Assembly: GCA_026419785.1 (NCBI GenBank)
Contig: JAODTK010003198.1
Coordinates: 372,001-436,000, forward strand
Direction: 5' to 3'
Origin: Sclerodactyla briareus
Lineage: Eukaryota; Echinodermata; Holothuroidea; Dendrochirotida; Sclerodactylidae
DNA length: 64,000 nucleotides
Shown: positions 32,439 through 44,900 of the stretch, piece by piece
Layout: the number at the start of each line of letters is the position of its first letter
Position numbering within the stretch: position 1 is the first letter of the stretch
Notes under the pieces: model-generated
What the model saw: only the letters and a program-made list of their open reading frames with translations
Database searches by the model: none
Told to the model about the DNA's origin: nothing
Position numbers and translations under genes: made by a program

Positions 32439-35049
32439 CAGCACATAAACCAGAATAGTTCCTCGACCCACCTCTAGCTGTTTAATAGACACGTACGGTG
32501 TTGGGGTTGCCCTTATTACATGTCGAAACTAGTGCCCATTCGAAATGTTCGTCTGTTAATGTTGACCCGGACACCCTCGAAGTGAATTAGTGTACATTAT
32601 CTATGAAGATGAACCCCTGGCCTAGTACGTACCCACACAGGAATTATGTACTTGTCTTGACGCTACCTCAATCAGTCTATAATGCTGTTCCTCGTATTGG
32701 CCGGTAGTTCTTACCTTCGATCCTTTGTAAATACTGTAATATGTGGTTGCATCTCGGAGCACAAACATCTAGCCTTCACGTGTGCCTCACTGACCCGCTA
32801 AAACATAACACGATTGTGAGGAAGTGAAGGGATTCTTATTCATTGGATCACCCGGACTTGTACTCCGTAACAAGCCATTCCATACCCTCCAACGCAATCC
32901 AAATTAGTTTAGAATCAACTGCACAATTACATGGTCTCTGCAATCAATTTGTCCGTGCGTTGGTCAGAGAGTATGCCACAATATGAAATAATCAATAATA
33001 CGTTTCTTCTACAAAATGCTGTCGGTTCCCTAGTTATATCCTCGCTTGAACACATCTCGTTCGACAACGGATAGCAGACTAACCTCCCCATTAACTAACG
33101 TTCTTCTCTTCACCAGGATGAAGATTTTATCCAATATATAGGTCACCACTAGTCTTTGCAACTGCAAAATGGACTTTCTATAAATTTTGCTTAGTGGTAT
33201 CCCTCCCAACTCATGTAACGTGATGTACAAATCCCACTGCTACATCATACTCTGCCTGCTTAATATGCCCGTTCTTGATTATTTTTCCCATGCATTCTGG
33301 GGTCGTACTGGTGTGGCTGATGCCAGTTTGTTCATCGCATAATTAACTGACTAAATTTGTATGTACAAGACAAAGTGGCTGACGTTCCAATCTGTGGTAC
33401 ATGGAGTGAAAATCCCACCGACACCAACTCACTCCCTTGATGAGGAACCCTGTTTGACTATCTTTCCCAACGTTTCTGGTTTCGGGGTTTGGTTACACTG
33501 GACCTCTTCTCATCACCCGGGCCTCACGTCCCTTCATCACTGGAATGGTCACTGTCACTGCTGTCTGTTGAACGTGATTTAACTCACCTAAGTTATATGC
33601 GGACCATAACAGAAAAAAATTAGATCAATAGCACACATTTTAACTATCTAGGTTTCATATGAAATAGGGGAAAGACGTTGTAATTTGGACCGGTGTGTAA
33701 TTTGAACCCTCGTGTTACGCCATGACTACATGGAGATAGCGATACATCTAGCATCCATTGTATTTTAATCCACTACACTTGTGTTTGACGTGGTACCCGA
33801 AGCAAGCAAAATTTTTCTTAATTTTATACAATTATTTCTGTAATATGTTGAATTTATCTATTTCACCTAAACAATCAGCATTATTTTTCACCTTTCTTAT
33901 TCAATGCTTTCTGAGACAGTTTAATTTTATGAAAACAATCGTTACTTTCCATTTGCTCAGTTGGTAGGCCATGGATTTTTTTTCAGTAGCCTACAACAAC
34001 CAAAGACCGTATAGTCCCAGAGCTTAATATGGAAGGCAATGTCGTGTATTTTGGACCTGCCTATTGTGTGTGATTTAGACATGGTCCAAATTAGCCATCT
34101 GGGATGGTTCAAATCACACACCAGTCATGAATCAATCTGAACATCACACATGCCAGATGTGCTCCTAAAGTTCTTTAATACAGTCTATCGGTTGCCCCAC
34201 ACTCGGGCCACCCACTTGCATAGTAATACCTTCGAAATCTCATTTGAGGAAACGCAATCTTCCTAACACGATTTGTGTTATTCTATGGATATCACCCGAA
34301 CCCCGCACATGCTGTATCTTTATGGAGCAACAATGGTACGCGTCGGGGTTTATGGTAGAAGAAGGGATGGGAAGGGATTCACAATAGAGAAAAAACGTGT
34401 CTCTGACTGAAATTGAAAGGGCACCACAAATAGGCGGTCTGATGCCCTCTCCAGTTGAGATAATAGCTCATGATATCACCCAGACTCTGAAATAATAGGA
34501 GCTCTCAGTAGGGAATGTAATTTTCCAAAAAGATTGTGAACATATTAATAATAATAAAAAATAAAAAAACCTAAGTTTGGCTCCACGCATAGCAATTATA
34601 GTGTTTGTTGTTGTTCGCATCCCGTGAGCCATAGACACACCTGCAACTGTCAGACGGCTCAGGATACTTCCTAAGTCAGTTTTTAGTCAGCATTATTACC
34701 CATAATCTTGAAGTAAGCGTTTCACACTTACCTCATTTATTCTGTCAAAAGGAGGCGTAGTTGCAGAAAATCTTACAAATTGGTAAAGAGCCTTTGGTTG
34801 TCGAAGAAAATTTTGGACTGTTTTCAGCGCCTTATCTTTCGCTAATGTTGCATGTGAGCTTCTTCATATATTTGTTTCCATGGTGACGGCTTCCTCTGCA
34901 TTTTCGGCGATGACGCACTCGATGAGCCAATCACTAAGTCACTGCCTTTTTTGATATAAGAAGGCCATGGAATTGTTATTTCGAAAACTGTATCACGTGG
35001 AAATGACGCTGAAAGCATTCCCCGAACGTCCCTGCCTCCATAAGGTCTA
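32439..35049. other. Intergenic, nothing recognised
   Basis: CpG-containing DNA without repeats or coding frames that I can identify. Short frames at 33361-33582 and 33758-33967 show no domain. Confidence 0.4.
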
Positions 35050-35179
35050 TCAATGCGTCCTGGCGGCGCAATTGGACTTAGAATAGTAAATAATTGTTTT
35101 CCTAATCCTAAACGCTTTCCGGAGGAATTGAAATGAGTGATTTAGAAGCCATTTATTAAAAAGTAGGTTTTGTTCCAGC

Positions 35180-35365
35180 ACTTTCAGGCTGTTAGAAATG
35201 GAACTATGTCGTTCACATTTGCTGTCCATTTTTGCTATGGGTGGGGATATCCCACTGCTCGCTTCAGCATGTTCACCGCTAGAAGGACGCGGTTGAACAA
35301 ACCGGTTCCAAATAGTAGTGCATTCTGATGAGGTGGAGTCGCTTGGGCTGGGTTTTCCTGTCACA
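35180..35365 (-). CDS. Low-confidence candidate exon
   Basis: On the minus strand an acceptor-like TTTGTGACAG (reverse of 35356-35365) opens a frame rich in Ser/Pro/Glu (SPSDSTSSECTTIWNRF, then SGISPPIAKMDSKCERHSS). Its base composition is more balanced than the AT-rich sequence that follows. No family is recognised, no clear donor is present, and the downstream part of the frame looks non-coding. Confidence 0.2.
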
Positions 35366-35617
35366 AATCATTCGACGGAAAGATTTAAAAAATGAATGTC
35401 AGAACAGACTTAGGGAAAACATCATTAAGGATCTGAACGTGAATCAAAAGCAGCTTTTGCTTCGCAACCAATGGAATAACACGAAAAGACGAACACGAAT
35501 ACAGTAACAACTGCATATTCATAAAACCGTTTCCCTCACTTCAATCCTGTCATACAGCTGGAAAATCAGAATGAACCACCATTCCGGTCAGATCGTGGGT
35601 CGCTGCAGTCAGCTGAA

Positions 35618-35993
35618 GGCTGGGAATCCATAGATGCGTATGCGGGTCGCGTACGCATGTGAAAAATCGCTAATTTACGTGAACTGAGCGGGGGCTAGTG
35701 TCTGAATACGTGTCCTGTTTATGTTTGGCAAAAGATAGATATGGTTCCACAGAGGCAGAACAGTTATGAATGAAGGCAAACCACACTGCATGAATGCGTA
35801 TCACAGCGAATGAATTCTATGGAATATCTTCCTTAAAGCCAAGCACCGACAATATGCAGGGGCTTCTGCATTTTCATGATCTTTTTGCATGAACTTACAC
35901 AGTGTATTCTCTTCTAAAACAAACTTTCGTTTTCGTGAAAATGTGATTTTCACATCCAGCCCGAACACGCATACGCATCTATGGAATCCCGGC
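35618..35993. mobile_element. MITE-like element, copy A
   Basis: The left end is GGCTGGGAATCCATAGATGC; the right end reads, reversed, GCCGGGATTCCATAGATGCG, continuing GTATGCG on both sides. TGAA flanks both ends (35614-35617 and 35994-35997) as a probable 4-bp target duplication. About 376 bp, no coding frame. Inside, TGAATGCGTATCACAGCGAA and ATTCTATGGAATATCTTCC recall a second inner inverted repeat. A related full copy is at 60065. Confidence 0.78.
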
Positions 35994-37382
35994 TGAAGTC
36001 TGACATTCTCTAGTCACTGTCATGTCACAACGCTGCCTATCCACATTGCAATTGCGCAATAGCTCCTAGGTGCAGCAGATCTTTTTTGACACCTAAAACA
36101 CAATTCAAGGGTAAATACCGGTATGGCCCATTAACATAATACTTTTCCTATATAAAGGCACAGAAGTGGAACCCCATTGTTTGGGGGGACTAGTTTCGAG
36201 GTTCCTCAAAGGACGCATGGGAAAGTGTTGACTTTGAAAAAGGCAGATATAGTTGAAATATGATAGGACAAACTTAACTTTATAAGGTAAGTTAAGGTTC
36301 TTCAGTACGCAGGAGATGAGTTTTTGGAAATCGTGTTAATACGTACGGTAACACGATATCTGTAGTAATGCACTCAATCAACTTTTGATACATTGATGCA
36401 ACAATGGAGAGGGCCCTATATTATAAACGGCAGTCTGGGGTCGTTCAGGGTGTTGGAAAAGTTAAGGATACATATAGGCAAGGAATCCTATACTTTCTAT
36501 CGTTATATCTCCAACGTTTAACAAGACACAACTTTGAACGTGATTTCAGCACTCTGGAAAATCAACCCAGAGTGGGTACGATATCAATTCACCACATAAA
36601 TCTGAAGCTAATATTTTGACATTTTTAATTCTGGTAAATGGTAGTGGCGACCTAGGCGACGTCTTGGCTCCCAGTAAAAATAAAACACATTGGGTATAGG
36701 CAACATTGGACCAATTCCCCGACTACGCAAAAGGTTGTTTGAAGGGTTCTTTTACAGATTAACATTACAGTTCCCGCCAAGCAGAAGTGCCAAACTTCCT
36801 CGCAACAAATCCGTTTGTTAAAGGAACTTCGGTCCACTCTTGACTGATATTTTTTTGCATACGGTAAAAGAATCAATTTCAGGATACTGCAGTGAGGATT
36901 TTTTTCATAGAGGATTTCTTGTTTTTCATTCCTTGCTGAAGGCGAGAGAGGCTATTAAGTTCGCATGCATGTTTGTTGGCGCAGGTGTAGTGTATATGAG
37001 AACACACAAGTTCAACACGTTCAAATTGGGGATGGAAGGTTGAGGTTGCGGCAAATGGAGACTAGTGGTGCCCGATGTTCGTGTGGTATGCAACGTGGGG
37101 GCAGGTAGGTAAAACTCGTGAGCTGATAGGCAGAGGAAGCAATAAATTAATAGAAAAACAAATAAATGAATGAATATAAATAAGTGAAATAATGGGTCAT
37201 TCAGGCTTCCAAATACGAAGGGCACTAAAACCCCTCTGTTGAGAGCGAGTTTAGGCTATGCTAAGTCAATTCGCATATTCACCAGTAATGTTATGCTATG
37301 TTGCAAAACAGCAAATAAGTGCCGTTACCAGGTGTCTTCCAAAAAAATGGTTATCGTGTGTAAGTACAAATAAGGAGGTAAA
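35994..37382. other. Intergenic, nothing recognised
   Basis: No recognisable genes or repeats. Short opposing frames at 36840-37225 are in AT-rich sequence and have no domain. Confidence 0.4.
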
Positions 37383-37740
37383 CACGGTTGGCAGAGCGTC
37401 GGGCTTTCCAACTGGGAGAACCGGGTTCAAAGTCCCATTAGGGTCTACCCAAAGATCTCAGAAATGGCAACCTGCTGCCTGCACACTGGACGCTCAGCAC
37501 AAGGGAGTGGAGCAGTGACAAACGGGGGTCGGCCAATTTGCAAGTTGCCGGCGGCGCATGATTTTCCCTCCCCCGCGTTAAGGTCCCGCACAAAGGGGCA
37601 TTACCGTTATTCCGTGTGACTGGTGAAGATTTCGCAGCTGACAATTTGGTACAGTATCCAGGTCTGCACCCTTGCTGGTGGGTCTTGAATAGGTCAGATC
37701 TTCTGCTCGGCAAGTATACCATAGTTAAAAGAAAAAAAAA
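37383..37740 (+). mobile_element. tRNA-derived SINE, copy 2 of the 6.7-kb family
   Basis: The head has the A box-like GGTTGGCAGAGCGTCGGGC and the B box GGGTTCAAAGTCCC (37423). The 3' domain has TTATTCCGTGTGAC, TTCGCAGCTGACAAT, GGTACAGTATCCAGGTCTGC and TCTGCTCGGCAAGTATACC, then an A-rich tail (37726-37740). The 3' domain matches 6945-7083. The head and middle differ clearly from copy 1. Confidence 0.78.
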
Positions 37741-38099
37741 CTCAACCGAGTAAATTGAAAGTACGTTTCTCACCGTAAAACAATTGGTATATAATGTATG
37801 AGTCAGTGTGGGTTCCCTGAAAGTTTCATCCGGCTGCGGATATTGTACAGTGTTATCAACTCTCTGTGAGTGGAGAGAAATAGTACAGGTAATCTCTTCG
37901 AAGTTAGTTACATTATGGCAGTATGGTTTACTCCCCTACAGCATGCAGAACTACCTTCAAGAACATGCTAATAATATATTAATAGTAAATATTTATATGG
38001 CGCTCTACAATGAACACAGACCCTAACAATACACAGATAGATAAACCAAGAAAGAGAGAAACGAAAAAGGAATTACAAGGATAAACCAAACAGGTAGGT

Positions 38100-39265
38100 C
38101 TAGAGAGAACGCGTTAAAGGCTGTGATAGTGCAGCATCAACGAATATAACGAGGAAGAGTGTTCCAAATGAGGGGACCAGCGATGAAGAAAGTATCATCA
38201 CCAGACTTTCTGTGGGATCGAGGAACAAAAAGTTGCGTGCGGTCAGCAGAGGAACACAAGCTGTACGGGCTTGGGGGCTGGAAGCACAAGCAACCAGAAA
38301 GGGACAAAGGGCAGTATTCGTCGGGATGCACTTATACACAAAGACAAGGATTTTGAACATATTTTTCTTTTACAGAGAGCCAGTGGAGTGAATTGAAATA
38401 ATTCCCTAGAGGGGCGCTCCCAGCCGCACGCAAAAATTAGGCGGGCAGCTTTGTTTTGCAGTCTCTGAAGCGACAAAGATCAGCTGCCGAACGCTCCACG
38501 CAAGAGGGAGTGGCATTGCTAGGCGAGAAAGAATAAGGCATCTGGTTTATCTCTTTTCTGTCTTCTCTTATCTGCATTCTGTCTCATTTCTGACCCGCAC
38601 AAATGGGTGGCAACCAAGGATCCTGGGTAATGAATTTTCGAATCCGCCACAGATTGCGTATGGGAAATTTATAGTTTTGCATAGGTATCGATATGACTAG
38701 AATATTTCAAACACGTGTCGAACATAACCCCAAATTCTTTATGTTATCGGACAATTCAATGTTAGTATTCCCAAGTTTCAGAGAAACATCGGGGACTAAT
38801 AGCAGGGCATGGGGGTAACCGAGGATGAAAAATTCCGTTTTCCCTTGGTTCAACTTAAGTTTGTTTTTAACATCATTTTACATCGGATACACCACTTACT
38901 TAATCTCACTAGTGCTCTTTCCCGATCACCTGGCGGGTGGGTCAAACTCAGTATTCGCTGTATATCCTCCGCATACATATGAAAAGTAACGCCATGCTGA
39001 CGTATGATGTCGACCTATTCTGGCGTAGTATACATGACAAAACCACATGGACCTACAATAGACCCTGGGGGTGCAAAGAGTATAAAAATGTGTGTCTCAG
39101 ACACTTACCCATTAATTGATGACCTTAGTTGGACCTAGCATCCAAGTCAGAATTGAACCCAGGTAGAGGAGCACCATGTATGTGAAAATAGTTGTCAAGG
39201 CGTTGGATAAGATTGATGGTGACAGTATCAAAGCGCAGGACATGTCCAGAAGAACCAGGAAGCAA
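38100..39265 (-). mobile_element. Degraded LINE reverse transcriptase (CR1/L2/Rex-like)
   Basis: Read on the minus strand from 39265 downward. An RT block A-like VLLDMS leads to LIQRLDNYF. Then come a P-x-GSIVGP-like block, a catalytic box written YAED instead of YADD (near 38970), LNQGKTEFF, NIKNLGVMFD, LQRLQNKAARLIF, and the terminal series YSLCSSADR, VPRSH and WNTLP. Several frameshifts and stops are present, and the 5' endonuclease part is missing. The order and spacing are those of a CR1/L2/Rex-group LINE. It is a dead copy. Confidence 0.87.
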
Positions 39266-41914
39266 GCTTCTATTTTATCCCGATGACCAGAATAAACGCT
39301 TCAGAATGAAGTCCGAATCAAAATTCATCTGCTGACATTATGAGCAAAGTAGACTCTTATAATCTTTTGAAAACATCTCTTGCACCCACCGCGTTCGTTC
39401 ATAATTATATTTACATAAACTACTATTAGCGCCCCTGGAAATCGCTTGTCTGCTCACCCTATATTATTTGGTAGCAAAGTTAGGTATTGAGGCTTCAGCG
39501 TAGCACGATGACCCTCGGCAAAATGTGTCAATACTGTCAATGTCTGCACGTGTTTATTTTTTCCGTCTGCCCGTATTTGATTTGTCTGCCCGTCATTTGA
39601 TATGTCTGTCTGTCATTATCCAGTATTTATGCCTATTGTACTTCATTCTGATATACTTTCGACGTTCGTGGAAGGCAAATAAGAAAACGTCAGACACTTA
39701 AATGGGATATTCCCCTCCTCCAACGACTTACACCTATTAATTTGACTATCACTATTATTCGGTGTGGGGGGGGGCGGGTATAAACAAGCGGTTTAGCTCA
39801 TTAGGGTGGGGGGGGGGGGGGGGGGGGGGGGGGTTGTATCCCGACTTAGGAAAATGAAAAAGAGTGTTGTGACGAATTGATTGTCTTCCCGCTATCACAT
39901 CAGATATGATACATTATTTGTCCCCTGAACTGAACTGCACGCATGCCTATACAGTTAGGTTCCGAGCAACTTTGTAACTTCGAAAAACAAAGCGTGGTAA
40001 TGATCATGCTGTGTACAAGTGGTAGCTATGTCAACAGTATATCTGTACGGACTTGACAAAGCAGGGCGTGGGGCTCGGGCGGTTGGGAGCGACATCCCCC
40101 AGTAAAAAAGTGAGCGGGAAGCATCATCCGCCCGTATCCGAGTCAGCAATTCCCCTTTTCATTTCAAATAAATGATGACATCAAGTTATTACCGGATAAA
40201 AATCATAATCTCTCGTCTGCTGTTCAACGATATATATGGCCCGTTTGTGTTATCGCGATATACGTAGGCCCAATACAGCCGTGGTACATTATCCATATTA
40301 CCGTCCCGATATTACGTACAATTGGCACCTTCATATGTTTTCGGCAAGGACAAAACTGTTGAGCAATGGAGTGGCCAACATTTCGACCTGTGAATTCTTT
40401 TATATGCTGATTTTTTTCGTAACATTTATTGAACAATGCGAGCCGTGGTACGCAGCTTGTTTCAAAAGCCAAGATGTGTAAATTTTAACAGAACATGAGG
40501 CAAATTAAATACACTCATCGTGTGATCGACCCGTCGGAATGACTTTATATATGTGTCAACACATTCATATACTTTTAGACATGTTCAAATAATGTTCCCA
40601 TATGCCTATTTTGTCGGACTGTACAAACAGAATCTGACCCCGCAGCGGATCATATCAAACAAGCCCACATACAAGGCATATAGGAACCTACTTGGTTAAT
40701 GAACAGATCACACGAAGACGCCGTGGATGATCGTTCGGATCTGATTAAAAGTCGTTCTGCGTTCAACCACGGATGAACGAAAACCTCGTACAAATCTGCG
40801 CATTTACCCCGTAGAGTAGGCCGTGAAGCCAACCACCGTGATCCCATGAACCGCCTCCACTTGCCACATCAAAATTCGAACACTATGCAATCGGTTGGTC
40901 TAAAATGACCGGTAGGTAGTAACTTTCCACGAAAGTTTAGTTCACCGATTGAACTATTGCTTAGTCGGTGCATTTACTCACACGACTTAAGGAATGTTAT
41001 TATTTTCGCCATTGCCAATCAGGGAAATTATTCAACATTTAGACTGGGTAGGCGTAGTCACTCAAGAAGCTTGATTTAGGTGGCGTAAGTAATGCATTTT
41101 CCATAGAAATACCGTAACTAACTGTGGTAGTTTCTGCAGAATTACAGCAATCGCTGCCACATTACAATCTGCCAGGCTTAAATGGAGGAAGGCTGCAGTG
41201 GCGGAACCGCTCAATCTTTTCTTGTAGAATGAACTCTGCATTAGCCGAGGAGCTGGCTCAGAAATGGATTCCAAGGTCACAATTGCAGTTATGCTCAAAT
41301 TTAATCATGTTGAGGGGTTATTTTCACGAACACTGTACCTAAAGTCGCTGTTGAAAGTACTATTCCTATCTACATCTACCACACAAAGAAGTTTCACGGG
41401 AAAATAGATGATGATGAGCCGTGAAAATTGGGTCTCCATGTTGGTCAAACCCCATGAAGATTAGATTCTCCCGTCCGAGACGATCGTATAAACTGTCTTT
41501 CGGAACTTACAGGTTTCTGTTTCCAGATAGATTATACATTTCTCAAATGCGTCTCTTCTATCGTTGTTGAGATTTGATCTCTCTACGTCGTTTCCATTCT
41601 CCACTCCTACGCATTAAATATTATTTGTTTGTTCGGAAAACCCTGCCTCAGCATTCATTTGATGTGTGATCATTCCTAGAACACAAACACGACACGAATT
41701 TTATACATACCATTTCCTTCCTCATTGTAATTAGAAGTAAAGTAATATAAATCATGGAACGTATATGGATTGTTTAATTGTTTAGGCCGTCACAAAAATA
41801 AGAAAAGTGATCGTCTGCAAAAGTTAGAGAACGTGTTTGCGAGTAAAAAAATATAACCTTATATAAGTATGTAACGGAGAGGCGGGGTGGTCGGAGATCT
41901 GGAAGTGAAGAGAA
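39266..41914. other. Intergenic, nothing recognised
   Basis: It contains a 26-base G run at 39808-39833 next to GGGGGGGG at about 39767-39774. No credible coding frame. Confidence 0.4.
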
Positions 41915-41975
41915 GCTCGTAACTCCACGGGATTCGAACCGCGGACCTATTGCTTAACGTGCAAGCGCCTTCTAG
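41915..41975 (-). mobile_element. tRNA-derived SINE head or tRNA relic, minus strand
   Basis: Reversed, the segment contains GGTTCGAATCCCGTGGAG, a canonical pol III B box, preceded by GCGCTTGCACGTTAAGCAATAGGTCCGC. The A-box end is weak and there is no clean acceptor stem. It is likely a repeat fragment. Confidence 0.5.
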
Positions 41976-44900
41976 TTTTTGGGGGTCTCGAACCCAAGGG
42001 AGCATGGTACCTGCACCGTGGGATCTGCATCTATACTTGAACGTTTGTTGATGCTCTATCCCCTCCAGAGATCAAATTTGATATATTCCGACTTGGCACC
42101 AATTGGTATCCACTATAGGGAGAAGCGAGGCTACTATTTTGTAAAGTTAATTTCACCTCTCAATGGTAGCCTATAGCCACACTCTCTTATCTTAATCTCT
42201 GATAGACCAGCAACCTTCTGGTACAGCTTTCTGTTGCTAAGTAGAGACGGGTTGCCATGAGCGAAGCGTGAGGGAAGCATATTGAAATCACTACCCCCCC
42301 CCCCCGCCCCGCCACCCCACGTAAGCAAAACCTCGCTCCCCAACCACCGACAAATTTATTTGTCTGATATTATAGCCAGGTCGAATATGCTTACATGTGA
42401 AATATTTGAGGACTTTAAATAGAAACCTTGGGAAGGGAAAATGAGAAGGAAGTGATCTGAATTTCGATAGCAATTACAGACAGAAATGATATCTGGGTCA
42501 ATTACATTTACTCGCATTCTGATTGTTTGAACTTCAAACGCCCAATCCAGCAGTTTCCAGGCAGGTGCACGTTTGGTGCTGTTCTCCATTGTCAATCAAT
42601 CAGTAGCTATAAACCCTCTGCATTCTGTGGGCTGGGGGTTATAGAATTGGCCCATGGTATTATTCAACTGTCATATAGGGTGACTAAAAGAATGCCAGCA
42701 GAGGTAAAACTCTGTGTACGTTGGGCGACACTACACCACACAAAGGTTGAGTTCTGTTGAATTTCCACCTTTGCCACATTGTATTGTTGACATTCTATTG
42801 TTCTAATTGAGTTGTTTTTGTTAGATATTTTGGGGGACTAAAAATAATTTACGGAGATCTGTTGCTCTGATTCTTTCGAAATATTGGATGGGAGTCACTC
42901 AGCAGCAAAATAGCAGAATAGGTACAAATGGTGATATTCAGCACTATGCAAATGCATTGTACAGGACGGCCTACACTAGCTATTAATCAAATAAATCAAT
43001 TTCAGAAGATCACATGAATGGAATCAGAGATGTATTCAATACATATAATTGCATGGTTGCATGAAAACTTTCCCCAATATAAGCTGGTTGTGGACTTTCG
43101 AACGACTGTTAAAATTAATGCGTTTTACTTTCGTATGGTAAGTTTCTTGGAAAGTCTCATTAATGGGGAAATCGTCTGGCGCCCGCTCATTATATGGCTT
43201 GGTCTTGCACATTAACAGTCATTACCTTCTGTCAATATTGTTTTCAATCCTGGTGTAAACCAAGCTTCCGAATAATACGAATAATATCCAACAGTGTTAA
43301 TATGATTGCCTCATTACTTACCAGTACAAACAGAAAGAAACCCCTACCATTAGGGAAAATATAGATTATAGACACAAGGTATTATTTGCATGTAGTTAAT
43401 GACCAAGGAGAGGACGTGTCACTTAAAACTCAACTTGACAGCACAATCCGGATGTGTTGGTGTGTGGTAAGTGATTATTCCGCTACTTGCCTGCTTAGAA
43501 TAAATATTCAGATTTTAGGAGACAATGGAAGTCTCCCCTTGTTACAAAAGTCGGATATTACTCAAAGTTAATGGCAAGGAATCACTATACATATTTGTAC
43601 ATCTCCTACATCATGTTACCGAGTCAAGTGTCGTCGTGAAGGGAATAATGGCGGCAATAGATACGACAACTTACGTCAAATTAACGCCACTGTGACTGGT
43701 GGTCCCTTCTCGGAGTCGGTCACACGCTTTGATGGCCTCGCCTAACGCCGGTGGGCCACTCGTCTCTCTCTGTGTCAGTGGCCTGAAATAAGTAAACTGA
43801 GTGGTGTCGTCGGCTCGTTACCGGAAATAAAATTTACCGACTGAATGGAGAAAAATAAGTCAGTAAATGATACAGCGAGGTGTTCCCCTTATGTCTACGT
43901 TGTAGCACATGCGGAAACGGTGCAGGAGTTTTCCGTCAACATGATGGGTGTGGCGATTAGTTAATTAAGTACCTGACACACTTCATTTTGTTTTCCTCTT
44001 TCTGGTACAACTTGAACTTAGCTAGGTATGCCACGCTCTAATCGCTGTTGGGTATAAATATACCATCTGAGTAATAAATGAAATGCAGAGAATAACTGGA
44101 CTTATAGTTCACCTTTTTCTTATGTATATTTTGGACACGGTGATAAAACAGAAGATCCTTTGAGTGGTACCAACCCCGCCGCCAGTTTATCGCCCTTCTT
44201 CTTGTAATAGAACAGCACGTCATCGTAAAGTTCGAACCATCGCGTTCTCCAATGGGTTCTCACATGCCCCTTGAAAAATCGAAAGACTATTATCAATATA
44301 AATAAACATGAATACTGAATAACTGTAACATTACGAAGTTAAATTTGGTACCCACCAACTGTATCATGCGTGATGCGCGAAAATGCACATCGTTGTATGG
44401 GAGATGGGTTTCAACGATTCTCTGCCAGGAACCTTTATCGAGGATGTTACGTTTCTCGGCCGACTGACTGACGCAACGTTAAGAAGAGAAGCGCCAATGT
44501 TTTCATGTTGGAACTTACTGGATTATTGAACATATTCATTCACAATACAAGGTATCATCCTTTGAAAAGTACATTCAAGTTGATTTTTTTCTCATAAAAT
44601 ATGGAAATGTCCGTATCATTTTCAAACATTCAACAAAAATTTAAGCCTATTCAATGTACCGTTTCCTCGTCTTCAAATTAGTGTTAGAAGTTCAGAAAGG
44701 TCATTTTGAAATATTCAAAGGAACATCAACTGGTATTCAGCGTTCTCGTTCAGTTCGTTATCAATAATTGAATTATTCTCGGAAACGTTTTTACAGATTG
44801 GATAATGGAATAAGAAAATGTTCCAATGCTTCCAATAGGTAATAGACTCCAACACGGTAACGGTTATCAATTTTTAAAAATCGCCAAATGGCCAGAGTAA

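Noticed and set aside
36926..37225. Hydrophobic minus-strand frame as a membrane protein
   Set aside because: The Phe/Leu/Ile-rich part comes from an AT-rich AATAAAT-like tract; no start context or homologue is recognised.
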